Shown: positions 8,757 through 18,939, counted from the stretch's first letter. The stretch: DNA of 64,000 nt from Sphingomonas citricola (GCF_019429535.1 NZ_JAHXZM010000001.1:1-64000); one strand, 5' to 3'. Program-made: numbers and translations. Notes: generated by a model not told the origin, from the sequence alone.

Positions 8757-8780
8757 GTGATATACAAGACTTGTATTCAC
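8757..8780. promoter_or_regulatory. Operator-like palindrome upstream of the RNA candidate
   Basis: ATACAAG (8762-8768) and CTTGTAT (8770-8776) are perfect inverted arms around one base, extended outward by GTGA and TCAC with one mismatch on each side. The architecture resembles operators of GntR-type repressors, but no such regulator lies in the window. It lies about 60 bp upstream of the Shine-Dalgarno of the mini-ORF and 50 bp beyond the stop codon of the lipoprotein gene. Confidence 0.5.
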
Positions 8781-8830
8781 GCTTCGTCTGATCGAGCATC
8801 CGCCGCCGCAGCGAGGGGGATAGCGAGGCG

Positions 8831-9376
8831 TCAGCCGCGGCAATCCTCGATCACGCGGCCGATCTCCGCGTAGGGCGGCAGCACCAGCGCGCTCGATCCC
8901 GCCTGTTCGATCACGAAGCGGCCGCGGCTGAACGCGATCGCGTCAAGCAGAGGATCGCCGGGCGCGAATGCGGTCGCGACATAGGGCGGGGTGCCGCCGG
9001 TCGGTTGCACCGGCACGCTGCGCGTCGTCGAGGTCGTGCGGATCGTGAACGGCGCGGTCGCGCTGCCGGGACGCGACAGGAATATCCGCCGCTCGCCCTC
9101 GTCGCAGCGCAGCACCGCCAGCGCACCTTGGCCCGCGGTGCCGAACAGCGCGCGACTGCCGCGCGCGTCGCGCTGATAGGTCCAGGTGCCGGGCGTCCGG
9201 GGCCAATCCTGCCAGTCGACGGGGGCGGGGGCGGGCAATGACACCGTCGGCGTCGGGCGCGGAACGTCGACCGGTGTCGGTGCCCGCGGCGGCGCGACGC
9301 AGCCCGCGGCGCACAGCAGCGCAGTCGTGGGCAGGACGCGGAGCAGCGAGCGGGTGGAGAAGCGCGAAACCGTCAT
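8831..9376 (-). CDS. Putative lipoprotein, unknown function
   Basis: About 181 residues from the chosen ATG, which places a signal sequence at the very N-terminus ending in CAAGC; the Cys is the likely lipidation site although the -3 residue is Ala rather than Leu. A Pro/Thr-rich linker follows and then a compact domain beginning near DWQDWPRTPGTW with a Cys in VLRCDEG and another near the end (EDC), which may form a disulfide. I do not recognise the domain. It is divergent from the PRC-barrel gene. A longer reading would add an Arg-rich stretch and bury the signal peptide, so I reject it. Confidence 0.75.
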   Translation of the reverse strand: MTVSRFSTRSLLRVLPTTALLCAAGCVAPPRAPTPVDVPRPTPTVSLPAPAPVDWQDWPRTPGTWTYQRDARGSRALFGTAGQGALAVLRCDEGERRIFLSRPGSATAPFTIRTTSTTRSVPVQPTGGTPPYVATAFAPGDPLLDAIAFSRGRFVIEQAGSSALVLPPYAEIGRVIEDCRG

Positions 9377-9420
9377 CCGCCCCGCTATGCCGGATGCGGA
9401 TCGGCGGCTCAACCGCGACT

Positions 9421-9446
9421 GGAACCCGCTGCCGCGGCGGACGGTT
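9421..9446 (+). promoter_or_regulatory. Candidate EcfG-type (general stress) promoter
   Basis: GGAAC (9421-9425) and GGTT (9443-9446) are separated by 17 bases, close to the alphaproteobacterial EcfG consensus GGAAC-N16/17-CGTT with one mismatch at the -10. It lies about 40 bp before the PRC-barrel gene, in the right direction. Confidence 0.4.
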
Positions 9447-9487
9447 GTTCCGGCGCAATCGCTCTGGCGCAACTACAGGGAAGCCAC

Positions 9488-9880
9488 ATGTCCGACACCG
9501 ACGCCGCATCTTCACCAACCGGCGAGCCCACCCAGCTTCTGGTCCGCTCGACCCTTTCCGATTCGATGCGGGTCGACAGTCGCGACGGCGATCATCTGGG
9601 CAGCGTCCACGCCTTCATGGTGCACAAGGGTTCGGGACGCGTGACCCACGCGGTGCTCAGCCTCGGCGGGTTCCTGGGAATGGGGAAGAGCTTCTACCCG
9701 ATGCCGTTCCAGCTCCTCTCGCTCGACGCGGTGCGCGACCTGTACGTCGTCACGATCGATCGCCGCATGCTGGAGGGCGGGCCGAGCTGGGCGAACAATC
9801 CGCCGGTCTTCAACCAATCCTACGCCGACAGCGTGGCGCGTTACTACGAAGTGCCCGCTGAGAACCTCGCCAACGGTTGA
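9488..9880 (+). CDS. PRC-barrel domain protein
   Basis: A 130-residue cytosolic protein whose central part (about residues 17-95) reads as a PRC-barrel: a beta-rich fold with RVDSRDGDHLGSVHAFMVHK followed by HAVLSLGGFLGMGKSFYPMP. Family members bind or sense at membranes and in RNA processing; many small stand-alone forms are stress-associated and of unknown role. The ribosome-binding site is CAGGGAAG before the ATG. It is the first gene of a short run with the DUF3597 protein (20 nt after its stop) and a 45-residue protein, possibly under an EcfG-type promoter. Confidence 0.88.
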   Translation: MSDTDAASSPTGEPTQLLVRSTLSDSMRVDSRDGDHLGSVHAFMVHKGSGRVTHAVLSLGGFLGMGKSFYPMPFQLLSLDAVRDLYVVTIDRRMLEGGPSWANNPPVFNQSYADSVARYYEVPAENLANG

Positions 9881-9900
9881 ACGAAGAAGGACCTGTCACG

Positions 9901-10353
9901 ATGAGCATTTTCGGCAAGATCAAGGACGCGATCTTCGGCCACAACGGCCCGCTCGGCGGCCAGTTCGGCGGCAAGAAGGATGCGGCGCCCGCACCGGCTC
10001 CGGCGCCAACGGGCGCCGCCCCGCATCCCCAGCAGCAGCCGCAGGCCGCCCCGGCACAGGCGCCGGCCACTCCTGCCCCGGCGCCCGCGCAGCACGTCGA
10101 TGTCGAGCAGGTGCTGACTAATATCGCGTCGCAGAAGGGCAATCCGAACCTCAACTGGCGCACGTCGATCGTCGATCTGATGAAGCTGCTCGATCTCGAT
10201 TCGAGCCTTGATAACCGCAAGGAGCTCGCAACCGAGTTGGGCTACAGTGGCGCGAAGGACGGCTCGGCCGAGATGAATATCTGGCTCCACAAGGCGGTGA
10301 TGCGCGAGCTGGAAAAGAACGGCGGTACCGTGCCCGCCAGCATGAAGGACTGA
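9901..10353 (+). CDS. DUF3597 domain protein
   Basis: About 150 residues. The start is the ATG of MSIFGKIKDAIFG, preceded by GAAGAAGGA; an earlier in-frame ATG overlaps the upstream gene and lacks a site. A conserved N-terminal MSIFGKIKDAIFG, a long Ala/Pro/Gln linker (about residues 25-65) and a helical C-terminal domain beginning near HVDVEQVLTNIA and running through SIVDLMKLLDLDSSLDNRKELA are typical of DUF3597, a family often found beside LysM or stress genes. Function unknown. Co-directional with the PRC-barrel and the 45-residue genes. Confidence 0.87.
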   Translation: MSIFGKIKDAIFGHNGPLGGQFGGKKDAAPAPAPAPTGAAPHPQQQPQAAPAQAPATPAPAPAQHVDVEQVLTNIASQKGNPNLNWRTSIVDLMKLLDLDSSLDNRKELATELGYSGAKDGSAEMNIWLHKAVMRELEKNGGTVPASMKD

Positions 10354-10357
10354 GCCG

Positions 10358-10495
10358 ATGTCGGACAAGGAAAACGACGTCCAGAAAGCGGTCGAGGAAC
10401 TGGTCGAGGACCCCGATTCGCCCGGCAAGGGCAATGACCGTCCGCCGCAGACGATCGACGCGGAGCCGGCACGGCCGGACAAGGACGCGCGCTGA
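10358..10495 (+). CDS. 45-residue charged protein
   Basis: A small frame opening four bases after the DUF3597 stop, so close that translational coupling is likely. It encodes MSDKENDVQKAVEELVEDP followed by a Pro/Asp-rich tail; strongly charged, with no hydrophobic segment. It ends just before a good intrinsic terminator, which places it inside the same transcription unit. I do not recognise it. Position, spacing and codon use support a real gene more than the sequence itself does. Confidence 0.6.
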   Translation: MSDKENDVQKAVEELVEDPDSPGKGNDRPPQTIDAEPARPDKDAR

Positions 10496-10522
10496 GGCAG
10501 GTTCGCGATCAGCCAACATGAT

Positions 10523-10559
10523 GGGGCGGTGCCGAGCGAGGCGCCGCCCTTTTCTTTTT
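10523..10559 (+). terminator. Rho-independent terminator of the PRC-barrel/DUF3597 unit
   Basis: GGGCGGTGCC pairs with GGCGCCGCCC around GAGCGA, followed by TTTTCTTTTT. A clear intrinsic terminator 28 nt after the 45-codon gene. Confidence 0.88.
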
Positions 10560-10637
10560 CGGCCTTCGTCCAGCGAGCGGCGGTTCGACTTCGATGAACC
10601 ATCGGCGGCGAGCCGCAGGTGCGTCCTCGACCGGGCG

Positions 10638-11387
10638 CTAGCGCCGGTCGCCCTCGACCGACCAGATATGGTTCTCCAATATCCATGCCGGGACCGGGCG
10701 ACCGTCGGCGTCGCGGGAGGGATCGTAGCGGAAGCGCTGCTGGATCAGCCGGCACGTCGCGTCGTCGAGCGAGCGGTAGCCGCTCGACCGTGTCACCCGG
10801 CACTCACCGACGCGGCCGTTGGTCTGCACCAGGAAGCGGACCGATACCGTGCCCTCGAACCCTGTCTCCGCCAGATCGCGGATATCGGACGGGAAATCGC
10901 CGTCGGTGATCCGCCCGCGGCGCTGGACCGGCGGTGTCTCGTCGCCACCATCGCCGTCGCCGTCACCCCAGCCGCCGGATCCCGTGCCGTCGCCGACCCC
11001 GCCAGCGCCGGTGCCGGGCCCGACGCGCGGCGCGGCGCCCTGCGTCGCCTGATTGCCCTCGAACGCCTTGGTCGCGACGACGATCGGCGGCGGGGGCAGG
11101 GGGATGACGACGACCGGCTTGGGCGCGACCACCTGCGTCGCCTTGGAGCGGATGTTGGGTGGTGCCGCACGACCCTCGGCGCGCTTGCTCACTTTCGGAC
11201 GCGGTACCGTCTTCGCCGGTGGCGGGGGAGGCGGCGGCGCGAGGTCGAACAGCCGCAACCCTTCATCGACGCGCTGGCGGATCGCGGCGCCGGCGAGCCC
11301 GGTCAGCAGCGCCCAGCCGAGCGCGCCCGTCACGGCCAGCGCGGCGGCGGCGGCTCCGAAGCGTTCCTGGCGAGGCTGTGCGTACAT
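10638..11387 (-). CDS. TonB-family energy-transducer-like protein
   Basis: About 249 residues. One N-terminal membrane helix (about residues 13-36), then a poly-proline run (DLAPPPPPPP), a Lys/Pro-rich stretch, a Gly/Asp-rich linker, and a C-terminal TonB domain (about 165-249) with GFEGTVSVRFLVQTNGRVGECRVTRSSG and a C-terminal RFRYDPSRDADGRPV. This layout spans the periplasm and can pass proton-motive energy to outer-membrane receptors. No exbB, exbD or receptor gene is adjacent, so it may serve a paralogous role in envelope function. An alternative GTG start six codons upstream is possible. Confidence 0.85.
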   Translation of the reverse strand: MYAQPRQERFGAAAAALAVTGALGWALLTGLAGAAIRQRVDEGLRLFDLAPPPPPPPAKTVPRPKVSKRAEGRAAPPNIRSKATQVVAPKPVVVIPLPPPPIVVATKAFEGNQATQGAAPRVGPGTGAGGVGDGTGSGGWGDGDGDGGDETPPVQRRGRITDGDFPSDIRDLAETGFEGTVSVRFLVQTNGRVGECRVTRSSGYRSLDDATCRLIQQRFRYDPSRDADGRPVPAWILENHIWSVEGDRR

Positions 11388-11446
11388 GCGCAACGATGTA
11401 GGCACGCGTGGCTGAACCGCGAGTGGCTGAACGGCGGCGGGCGTGC

Positions 11447-11511
11447 CGGAAGGTCACAAAGGTCGCACCCATTGCGCGCGCGGGCGCGCCCGGATGATGA
11501 GGTGTCAAAGA
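11447..11511 (-). repeat. Dispersed intergenic repeat, copy B
   Basis: Minus-strand partner of 8350-8423 with the same block order. It lies 60 bp upstream of the TonB-like start codon and in its direction, so it may fall in the 5' leader or promoter of that gene. Confidence 0.55.
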
Positions 11512-11819
11512 GCGGACGCCGGTGTGTCACCTGTTCTGCATGTAGGACAGGGGCATCACCGGCGGAATCTCGATGCCCAATCGTTTGTGAGCTTATAACC
11601 CCCGACCTAATCCGAGGGCCCGCATGCTTCCGACCGCTGACGGCAACGGTAGCGGGATCTTGGCTCGAGGCCGGGATGACGAGGTGACCGGGGCGGAGAA
11701 GGGGCGACGGCTCGCGACGCACGTCGTGCTAGCGCGGCACAACCCCGCCTCCTCCCGTCCACGTTGCGCCGTCAGTCACGTGGTCGGACGGCAGAACGGC
11801 GGGGGAGCCGCACCCCCCG
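11512..11819. other. Gap between TonB-like gene and uvrB
   Basis: About 310 bp between the repeat and the uvrB stop codon. I find no gene, clear terminator with T run, or tRNA. A GGGGG...CCCCC inverted pair lies near 11800-11818, immediately after uvrB, without a T tract. Confidence 0.4.
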
Positions 11820-14009
<2,190 letters not shown>

Positions 14010-14172
14010 ATCGCGCAATATGGGCGCTGGGGTGGGTCACTTGAAGGAGCTTGGGTCGCGAGAAGCGCGGCTTGGTTGACCGAGACGCGCATGACCCATA
14101 TTGCGCGGCGCTCGCCATCAGACCGACAGACAGATGCCGTGCCGTTCGGGCGCGGTTCGAGGAAGATCAGGC

Positions 14173-15006
14173 ATGACCGACGTCCGCGCACCCATCAGCA
14201 TCCCCGAGAGCAAGGCCTTCGCCAGCGTCAAGGTGAACTGGGTCCGCCACTGGAACGAGCATCTCTTCAGCTTCGCGGTCGAACGGCCGTCGAGCTTCCG
14301 TTTCCGCTCGGGCGAATTCGTGATGATCGGGCTGCCGGGCGAGGAGGGTGCGGACGGCGCCGCGGGCAAGCCGATCATGCGCGCTTATTCGGTCGCGAGC
14401 CAGCATTACGCAGAGGAATTGGAGTTCCTGTCGATCAAGGTCGAGAACGGCCCGCTGACCGGGCGGCTGCAGCAGATCGTGCCGGGCGACGAAATCTATT
14501 TGGGACGCAAGCCCACCGGCACGCTCGTCACCGACGCGCTGCTGCCGGGCAAGCGGCTGTTCATGCTCTCGACGGGCACCGGGCTCGCGCCGTTCCTCAG
14601 CCTCGCGCGCGATCCCGATGTGTACACGATGTTCGACCAGGTGATCGTGGTCCATTCGGTGCGCCGCGTCAGTGATCTGGCCTATCACGACGAACTCGCC
14701 GCGCGGTTGGCGGACGATCCGCTGGTGGCGGACGAGGCGGCGCAGCAGTTCCACTACATCCCGACCGTCACGCGCGAACCGTTCCACACCACCGGCCGCA
14801 TCGACGCGCTGATGGAGAACGGCCGCATGTTCGGCGACCCGATTACCGGCGACAAATGCTTCAACCCGGAAACCGACCGGATCATGATGTGCGGATCGAT
14901 GGACATGATCCGCGACACCGCGAAGACCTTGGAGACGCTGGGCTTCGTCGAGGGTTCGAACGCTGCGCCCGGTACCTACGTGATCGAGCGCGCGTTCGTC
15001 GGCTGA
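14173..15006 (+). CDS. fpr: Ferredoxin--NADP reductase
   Basis: FAD flavoenzyme that shuttles electrons between NADPH and ferredoxin or flavodoxin, for example for iron-sulfur assembly and oxidative-stress defence. About 277 residues, the usual size of the bacterial subclass. FAD-binding RAYSVAS (about residues 72-78), NADP-binding GTGLAPFLSLARD, then MMCGSMDMI and a C-terminal ERAFVG aromatic tail near the flavin. The ATG follows GAGGAAG with good spacing. It is divergent from uvrB and convergent with the N-acetyltransferase gene. Confidence 0.93.
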   Translation: MTDVRAPISIPESKAFASVKVNWVRHWNEHLFSFAVERPSSFRFRSGEFVMIGLPGEEGADGAAGKPIMRAYSVASQHYAEELEFLSIKVENGPLTGRLQQIVPGDEIYLGRKPTGTLVTDALLPGKRLFMLSTGTGLAPFLSLARDPDVYTMFDQVIVVHSVRRVSDLAYHDELAARLADDPLVADEAAQQFHYIPTVTREPFHTTGRIDALMENGRMFGDPITGDKCFNPETDRIMMCGSMDMIRDTAKTLETLGFVEGSNAAPGTYVIERAFVG

Positions 15007-15022
15007 CCGGGCCGGCGCGGCG

Positions 15023-15841
15023 TCAGAACAGGTCGAGCGCCGCGACCTCGTCCTTCGACAGGTCGATGCCGAACATCATCGACAGGCGCATGCGATAGAC
15101 GCGCGGGTCGGTGACCTCGCCCGCGCTGTCGGTGCTGGCGGCGCGGCGGCGATAGTCGCGGTCGGTCAGCGTCGCGAACCCGTGCGGCAGGATGATCGAC
15201 ACCACCGTCACGTTGGTGAAGCGGCTGGCGGGCGCGGTCGACGCCCAAAGATTGCCCATCGCGAGGTCGCTGTCGTGTACGTCGCCGAGCGTGAAGCTGT
15301 ATTGCCGCTGCCAGCCTGTCCCGGCACCGCGCCCGTCGGTGGTGGCCGTGTCGCCGTCGCGTGACAGCAGCCAGCCGTGCGCGTCGTCGCGGGTGAGCGT
15401 GAAGCGCGCGCCATCGGGCGCCTCCGCCGTCTCGCCCTCCGCCAGCCGCATCACGGGCGCATAGCTGCCGCCGAAGCCCGGATCGGCGATCCATTGTTCG
15501 TCGCCGATCGTCACCAGCGACAGCGTGTGGGTCAGCGGCGGCACGTCGCTCGCGCCCAGCCACACGCGCGCGAGCAGCGGGCGCGCGACGAAGCCGGCCG
15601 CCGCCAGCGCGTCGAGGAACAGGCGGTTGTGCTCGAAGCAGTAACCGCCGCGCCGTGCGCCCACGAGCTTGGCAAAGACCGAAGCCGAGTCGATGGGGAT
15701 GCCGCGCCCCAGCCGCACGTCGAGATTCTCGAACGGGATCGCGAGCCGGTGCGCGCGCTGCATCCGCGCGAGCCCCTCGACATCGTTGGTCGGGCGTGCG
15801 GGCATGTCGATGCGGGCGAGATAGGCGTCGAGGTCGAACAT
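15023..15841 (-). CDS. nat: Arylamine N-acetyltransferase
   Basis: Transfers acetyl from acetyl-CoA to arylamines, arylhydrazines or related amines. About 272 residues, matching bacterial NATs. The cysteine-protease-like triad is visible: Cys68 in RRGGYCFEHN, His in PPLTHTLSLV, Asp in WIADPGFGG. I start at ATG before MFDLDAYLARI; the open frame extends far upstream across the opposite gene but that part is an antisense artefact. It is divergent from the M20 peptidase gene, with about 100 bp between the starts. Confidence 0.93.
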   Translation of the reverse strand: MFDLDAYLARIDMPARPTNDVEGLARMQRAHRLAIPFENLDVRLGRGIPIDSASVFAKLVGARRGGYCFEHNRLFLDALAAAGFVARPLLARVWLGASDVPPLTHTLSLVTIGDEQWIADPGFGGSYAPVMRLAEGETAEAPDGARFTLTRDDAHGWLLSRDGDTATTDGRGAGTGWQRQYSFTLGDVHDSDLAMGNLWASTAPASRFTNVTVVSIILPHGFATLTDRDYRRRAASTDSAGEVTDPRVYRMRLSMMFGIDLSKDEVAALDLF

Positions 15842-15943
15842 GCGCGTCCACGTGCCGGATCGCTCGCGCGGGGGCAAGCGTGCGCGATCCCTCTCGCCAT
15901 TCGCCCGCGCGCGGTTATGGTTGCGGCAAAAGAGGGGAAATTG

Positions 15944-17302
15944 ATGCGCCTGTTCCACCTGCTGGCGGCCGCCGGCACGCTCGCCGCGACGCTTGCGTCG
16001 ACATCTGCGTTCGCCGAGCCCGATTACGCCGCCGCGGTCCGCGCCGACTACAAGCGCGACCTGGGCGCGATGTGGGACGATTTTCACCGCAACCCCGAAC
16101 TGTCGTTCCGCGAAACGCGCACCGCGGCGAAGATGGCGGCGGCACTGCGCGCGGTGCCCGGCATGGTCGTGACCGAGAAGGTCGGGCAGACCGGGGTCGT
16201 GGGCGTGCTGAAGAACGGTGCGGGCCCGGTCGTGCTGCTGCGTGCCGACATGGACGGGTTGCCGGTCGAGGAAAAATCGGGGCTCGCCAATGCCAGCCAC
16301 GTCCGCCAAGTCGGGGTCGACGGGGTCGAGGCGCCCGTCATGCACGCGTGCGGCCATGATACGCACATCACCGCGATGGTCGCGACCGCGCGGCGCCTCG
16401 CCGCGTTGAAGGACCGCTGGTCGGGGACGGTGGTGTTCGTCGTCCAGCCCGCCGAGGAACGCGTCGGCGGCGCGAAGGCGATGCTCGCCGACGGGCTCTA
16501 CACGCGCTTCCCCAAGCCCGACTACGCGCTCGCCTTCCACGTCGCCGCCGGGATGGAGGCAGGCACCGTGTCGGCGTCCGAGGGCATCCAATATTCGTCG
16601 TCCGACTCGGTCAACATCGCCGTGCCCGGCATCGGCGCGCACGGCGCGAGCCCGAACGAGGGCAAGGACCCCGTCTACATGGCGTCGCAGATCGTCATCG
16701 CGCTGCAAGGGCTGATCAGCCGCGAGCGCCAGCCGCTCGATCCCGGCGTCATCACCGTCGGCTCGTTCCACGCTGGATTGAAGCACAACATCATCTCCGA
16801 CATGGCAAAACTGCAGGTGACGGTGCGCGCGAACAACGAGGCCGAGCGTGCCAAATTGCTCGAGGGGATCAGACGCGTCGCCTACGGCGTCGGCGTGATG
16901 AACGGGATGCCCAAGGACAAGATGCCGGTGGTAACCGTCAGCGAAGGAACGCCGACGACGATCAACGATGCCGCGCTCGCGCATCGGCTGAACGGGGTGA
17001 TGGTACAGACGCTGGGGGCGAAGAACGTGCCCGCCTTCACGCAGGAAGGCATGGGGGCGGAGGATTTCGCCTATTACGTCCAGCCCGACGCCCGCGTGAA
17101 AGGCTATTATTTCGCGGTCGGCGGGTCGACCCGCGCCGAGATCGACGCGGCGGCGCGCGGCGGCCCCAAGATCGGGTCGCACCATTCGCCCGAATTCCGC
17201 ATCGCCCCCGAGCCTGCGATCACCACCAGCGCGATCGCGATGACCGCGGCGGTGCTCGACCTGATGAAACCGGGCTCGGCGGCCGTGGGAACCGGCTCGT
17301 GA
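15944..17302 (+). CDS. Secreted M20-family amidohydrolase/peptidase
   Basis: About 452 residues with a 24-residue signal peptide ending in SAFA, so periplasmic. The M20D metal-binding signature HACGHDTH lies at about residues 134-141, with PAEERVGGA and a C-terminal HHSPEF further on. Relatives hydrolyse N-acyl amino acids, hippurate or similar amides; the exact substrate cannot be told. The ribosome-binding site is AGAGGGGA. Its TGA overlaps the GTG of the next gene by four bases, so the two are translationally coupled. Confidence 0.9.
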   Translation: MRLFHLLAAAGTLAATLASTSAFAEPDYAAAVRADYKRDLGAMWDDFHRNPELSFRETRTAAKMAAALRAVPGMVVTEKVGQTGVVGVLKNGAGPVVLLRADMDGLPVEEKSGLANASHVRQVGVDGVEAPVMHACGHDTHITAMVATARRLAALKDRWSGTVVFVVQPAEERVGGAKAMLADGLYTRFPKPDYALAFHVAAGMEAGTVSASEGIQYSSSDSVNIAVPGIGAHGASPNEGKDPVYMASQIVIALQGLISRERQPLDPGVITVGSFHAGLKHNIISDMAKLQVTVRANNEAERAKLLEGIRRVAYGVGVMNGMPKDKMPVVTVSEGTPTTINDAALAHRLNGVMVQTLGAKNVPAFTQEGMGAEDFAYYVQPDARVKGYYFAVGGSTRAEIDAAARGGPKIGSHHSPEFRIAPEPAITTSAIAMTAAVLDLMKPGSAAVGTGS

Positions 17303-17826
17303 GCGCGCGCATCCTGCTCATCGCCGCCGTGCTGCCGCTGGCGGCGTGCAGCGGCGACATCGATCTGACCAACGCCTCGATCGAGGAGGTGGCGAGCGCG
17401 ACCGCCAGCCTCGAGAAGCCCGCGGCGGGGCAGTGGAAGACCGACACGCGACTGGTCAGTTTCGATGCGGGCGCGGACAAGACGCCGATGGCGGCGGCGA
17501 TGCGCGATCAGGTCGGCGACACCAGCATCACCGAGGCGTGCCTGACCGAGGAGGAGGCTGCCAAGCCGTTGTTCGGCGATCTGTCGACCGCGGCGGGCGC
17601 GAACTGCCGCTTTCGCCGCTTCACGCTCAAGGGCGAGCAACTCGACGCCGAAATGGTATGCCGCAACGCGGGGGGCGAGACGCTGACCGTCAGCCAGAAG
17701 GGGCATTATTCGCCGAACGCGGTCGATCTGACCGCGACCGTGCGTCGCGGCGGCGTTGCGGCGCAGGCGGGTGGCATGGTGACGCGCATCACCGCGAAGC
17801 GGACGGGGGATTGCGCCGAGGAATAG
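17299..17826 (+). CDS. DUF3617 family lipoprotein
   Basis: About 175 residues, GTG start overlapping the stop of the amidohydrolase. The signal peptide ends in LAAC, a good lipobox. The body fits DUF3617: GQWKTDTRLV near the start, then an EACLTEEEA stretch, paired cysteines (NCRFRRF, MVCRN), and a beta-rich C-terminus ending in GDC. Function of the family is unknown; it is a common periplasmic protein in sphingomonads. Coupling to the amidohydrolase suggests a shared envelope role. Confidence 0.85.
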   Translation: MSARILLIAAVLPLAACSGDIDLTNASIEEVASATASLEKPAAGQWKTDTRLVSFDAGADKTPMAAAMRDQVGDTSITEACLTEEEAAKPLFGDLSTAAGANCRFRRFTLKGEQLDAEMVCRNAGGETLTVSQKGHYSPNAVDLTATVRRGGVAAQAGGMVTRITAKRTGDCAEE

Positions 17827-17929
17827 CGCTGGCGCGGCGAGGTTGCGGTTGGGCGTCCCCCGGAAAGCGGATCGGGACGCTGCTACCGCGGCCCCGTCGA
17901 CGTGATGCGATGGCCCCGCGACGATCGCA

Positions 17930-18451
17930 TCACGGCAGAACGCGGCTCGTCGCGGGCGGCGCGTCGTCGAGCGGGATCGCCACCCGCCCGCTCTTGTCGG
18001 GTTTGCCGCGGAACATGCGACCGACACCGCCGACAACGTCGCGCGCGAGCTGCCCGCCGCTGGTCGACTCACCGGGGTCCTCGCAGCAACTGTTCGGCGC
18101 GACGAGTTTCTGGATGCCGCGGATCAGCGCGACGCCGCCGCCGATCACGTCGACCCCCGTCGTACACCCGCGTTGCACCGCCGCGCAGGGCGCTCCTTCC
18201 GCGTTCAGCGCGCCGCGCCCGGTCAGATAGCCGTTGATCGGCACCGGCTTGTCCGACACCGCCTCGGCAGGTAGCGGCAGGGCCTGCGACGGCAGCGCGT
18301 TGGCGCAGACGACGACGTCGTCGCCCGGATGCCGCACGCAGCGCTCGTCCGTTACGGGCACCAGGATCGAGATCCGCTCCGGTACGTCGGCGGGTGGCGT
18401 CGCGAGCGGCGCGGCGGTGGCCGCCTGGACGGCAAGGGCGATCAGCAGCAT
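17930..18451 (-). CDS. Hypothetical exported protein
   Basis: About 173 residues with an N-terminal hydrophobic signal (MLLIALAVQAATAA) and six to seven cysteines in the mature part (RCV, VVCAN, APCAAVQRGC, NSCCED), which suggests a disulfide-bonded periplasmic protein. The rest is Gly/Pro-rich. I do not recognise a family. It faces the DUF3617 gene tail-to-tail across about 100 bp. Confidence 0.65.
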   Translation of the reverse strand: MLLIALAVQAATAAPLATPPADVPERISILVPVTDERCVRHPGDDVVVCANALPSQALPLPAEAVSDKPVPINGYLTGRGALNAEGAPCAAVQRGCTTGVDVIGGGVALIRGIQKLVAPNSCCEDPGESTSGGQLARDVVGGVGRMFRGKPDKSGRVAIPLDDAPPATSRVLP

Positions 18452-18524
18452 CGGGACGAGAGCGTGCGCCGCGCGTCTGCTCGCGTCAACACTCCGCTAA
18501 CGCTGGGCGCTTATCGTTGCGCGC

Positions 18525-18734
18525 GTGAACTTCTCGCGCCTTTTTCGTAGCCGCTGGGCCGCACTCTGGTGGGCGGGGAGCGTTTTATGGTTCGCGTATG
18601 GCATCGCTGGTGCCGCGCCGGACACTAGTGCCCCCGCTGCGGTGGCGACGAATGCCGGCGACTTGACCGACGTAACGGGTGCGCCTGTAAATGCCGCCGA
18701 TGTCGCGGGGCTGCTCAACGCGTTCGATCACTGA
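18525..18734 (+). CDS. Possible small membrane/exported protein
   Basis: A 69-codon frame with a GTG start. The first 30 residues (MNFSRLFRSRWAALWWAGSVL and on) form a basic then hydrophobic segment ending near AGAAPDT, like a signal peptide, followed by a short Ala/Val/Asp tail. No good ribosome-binding site precedes it and I know no relatives, so it may be spurious. Confidence 0.35.
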   Translation: MNFSRLFRSRWAALWWAGSVLWFAYGIAGAAPDTSAPAAVATNAGDLTDVTGAPVNAADVAGLLNAFDH

Positions 18735-18825
18735 TCGGTGGGTGGAGAGGGACGGGTCATGTCCCCGCCCTGACGCGGCGTGTTGCCTCCTCGGTCGAGG
18801 GATTTCCGCCCGCCGGCGCGTCAGA

Positions 18826-18922
18826 CGCGGCGAAGCCGCGCCTTGTGCGCCGGCTTCGTCGCGCTGGCCGGTCGACGGCGCCACGTGCGTGGCGCATCTC
18901 GTGCGGAGCTTTTGCTCCGCAC
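18826..18922. repeat. Cluster of three perfect hairpins between convergent genes
   Basis: CGCGGC-GAA-GCCGCG (18826-18840), GCGCCACG-TG-CGTGGCGC (18878-18895) and GTGCGGAGC-TTTT-GCTCCGCAC (18901-18922) follow one another just before the stop of the acidic protein gene. They lack T runs. The arrangement suggests a bidirectional transcript end or a palindromic extragenic element. Confidence 0.5.
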
Positions 18923-18939
18923 ATCGATCGGGCGTCGAT

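Noticed and set aside
15842..17185. N-terminal extension of the arylamine N-acetyltransferase frame
   Set aside because: The extension is antisense to the M20 amidohydrolase and lies before the family-typical MFDLDAYL start.
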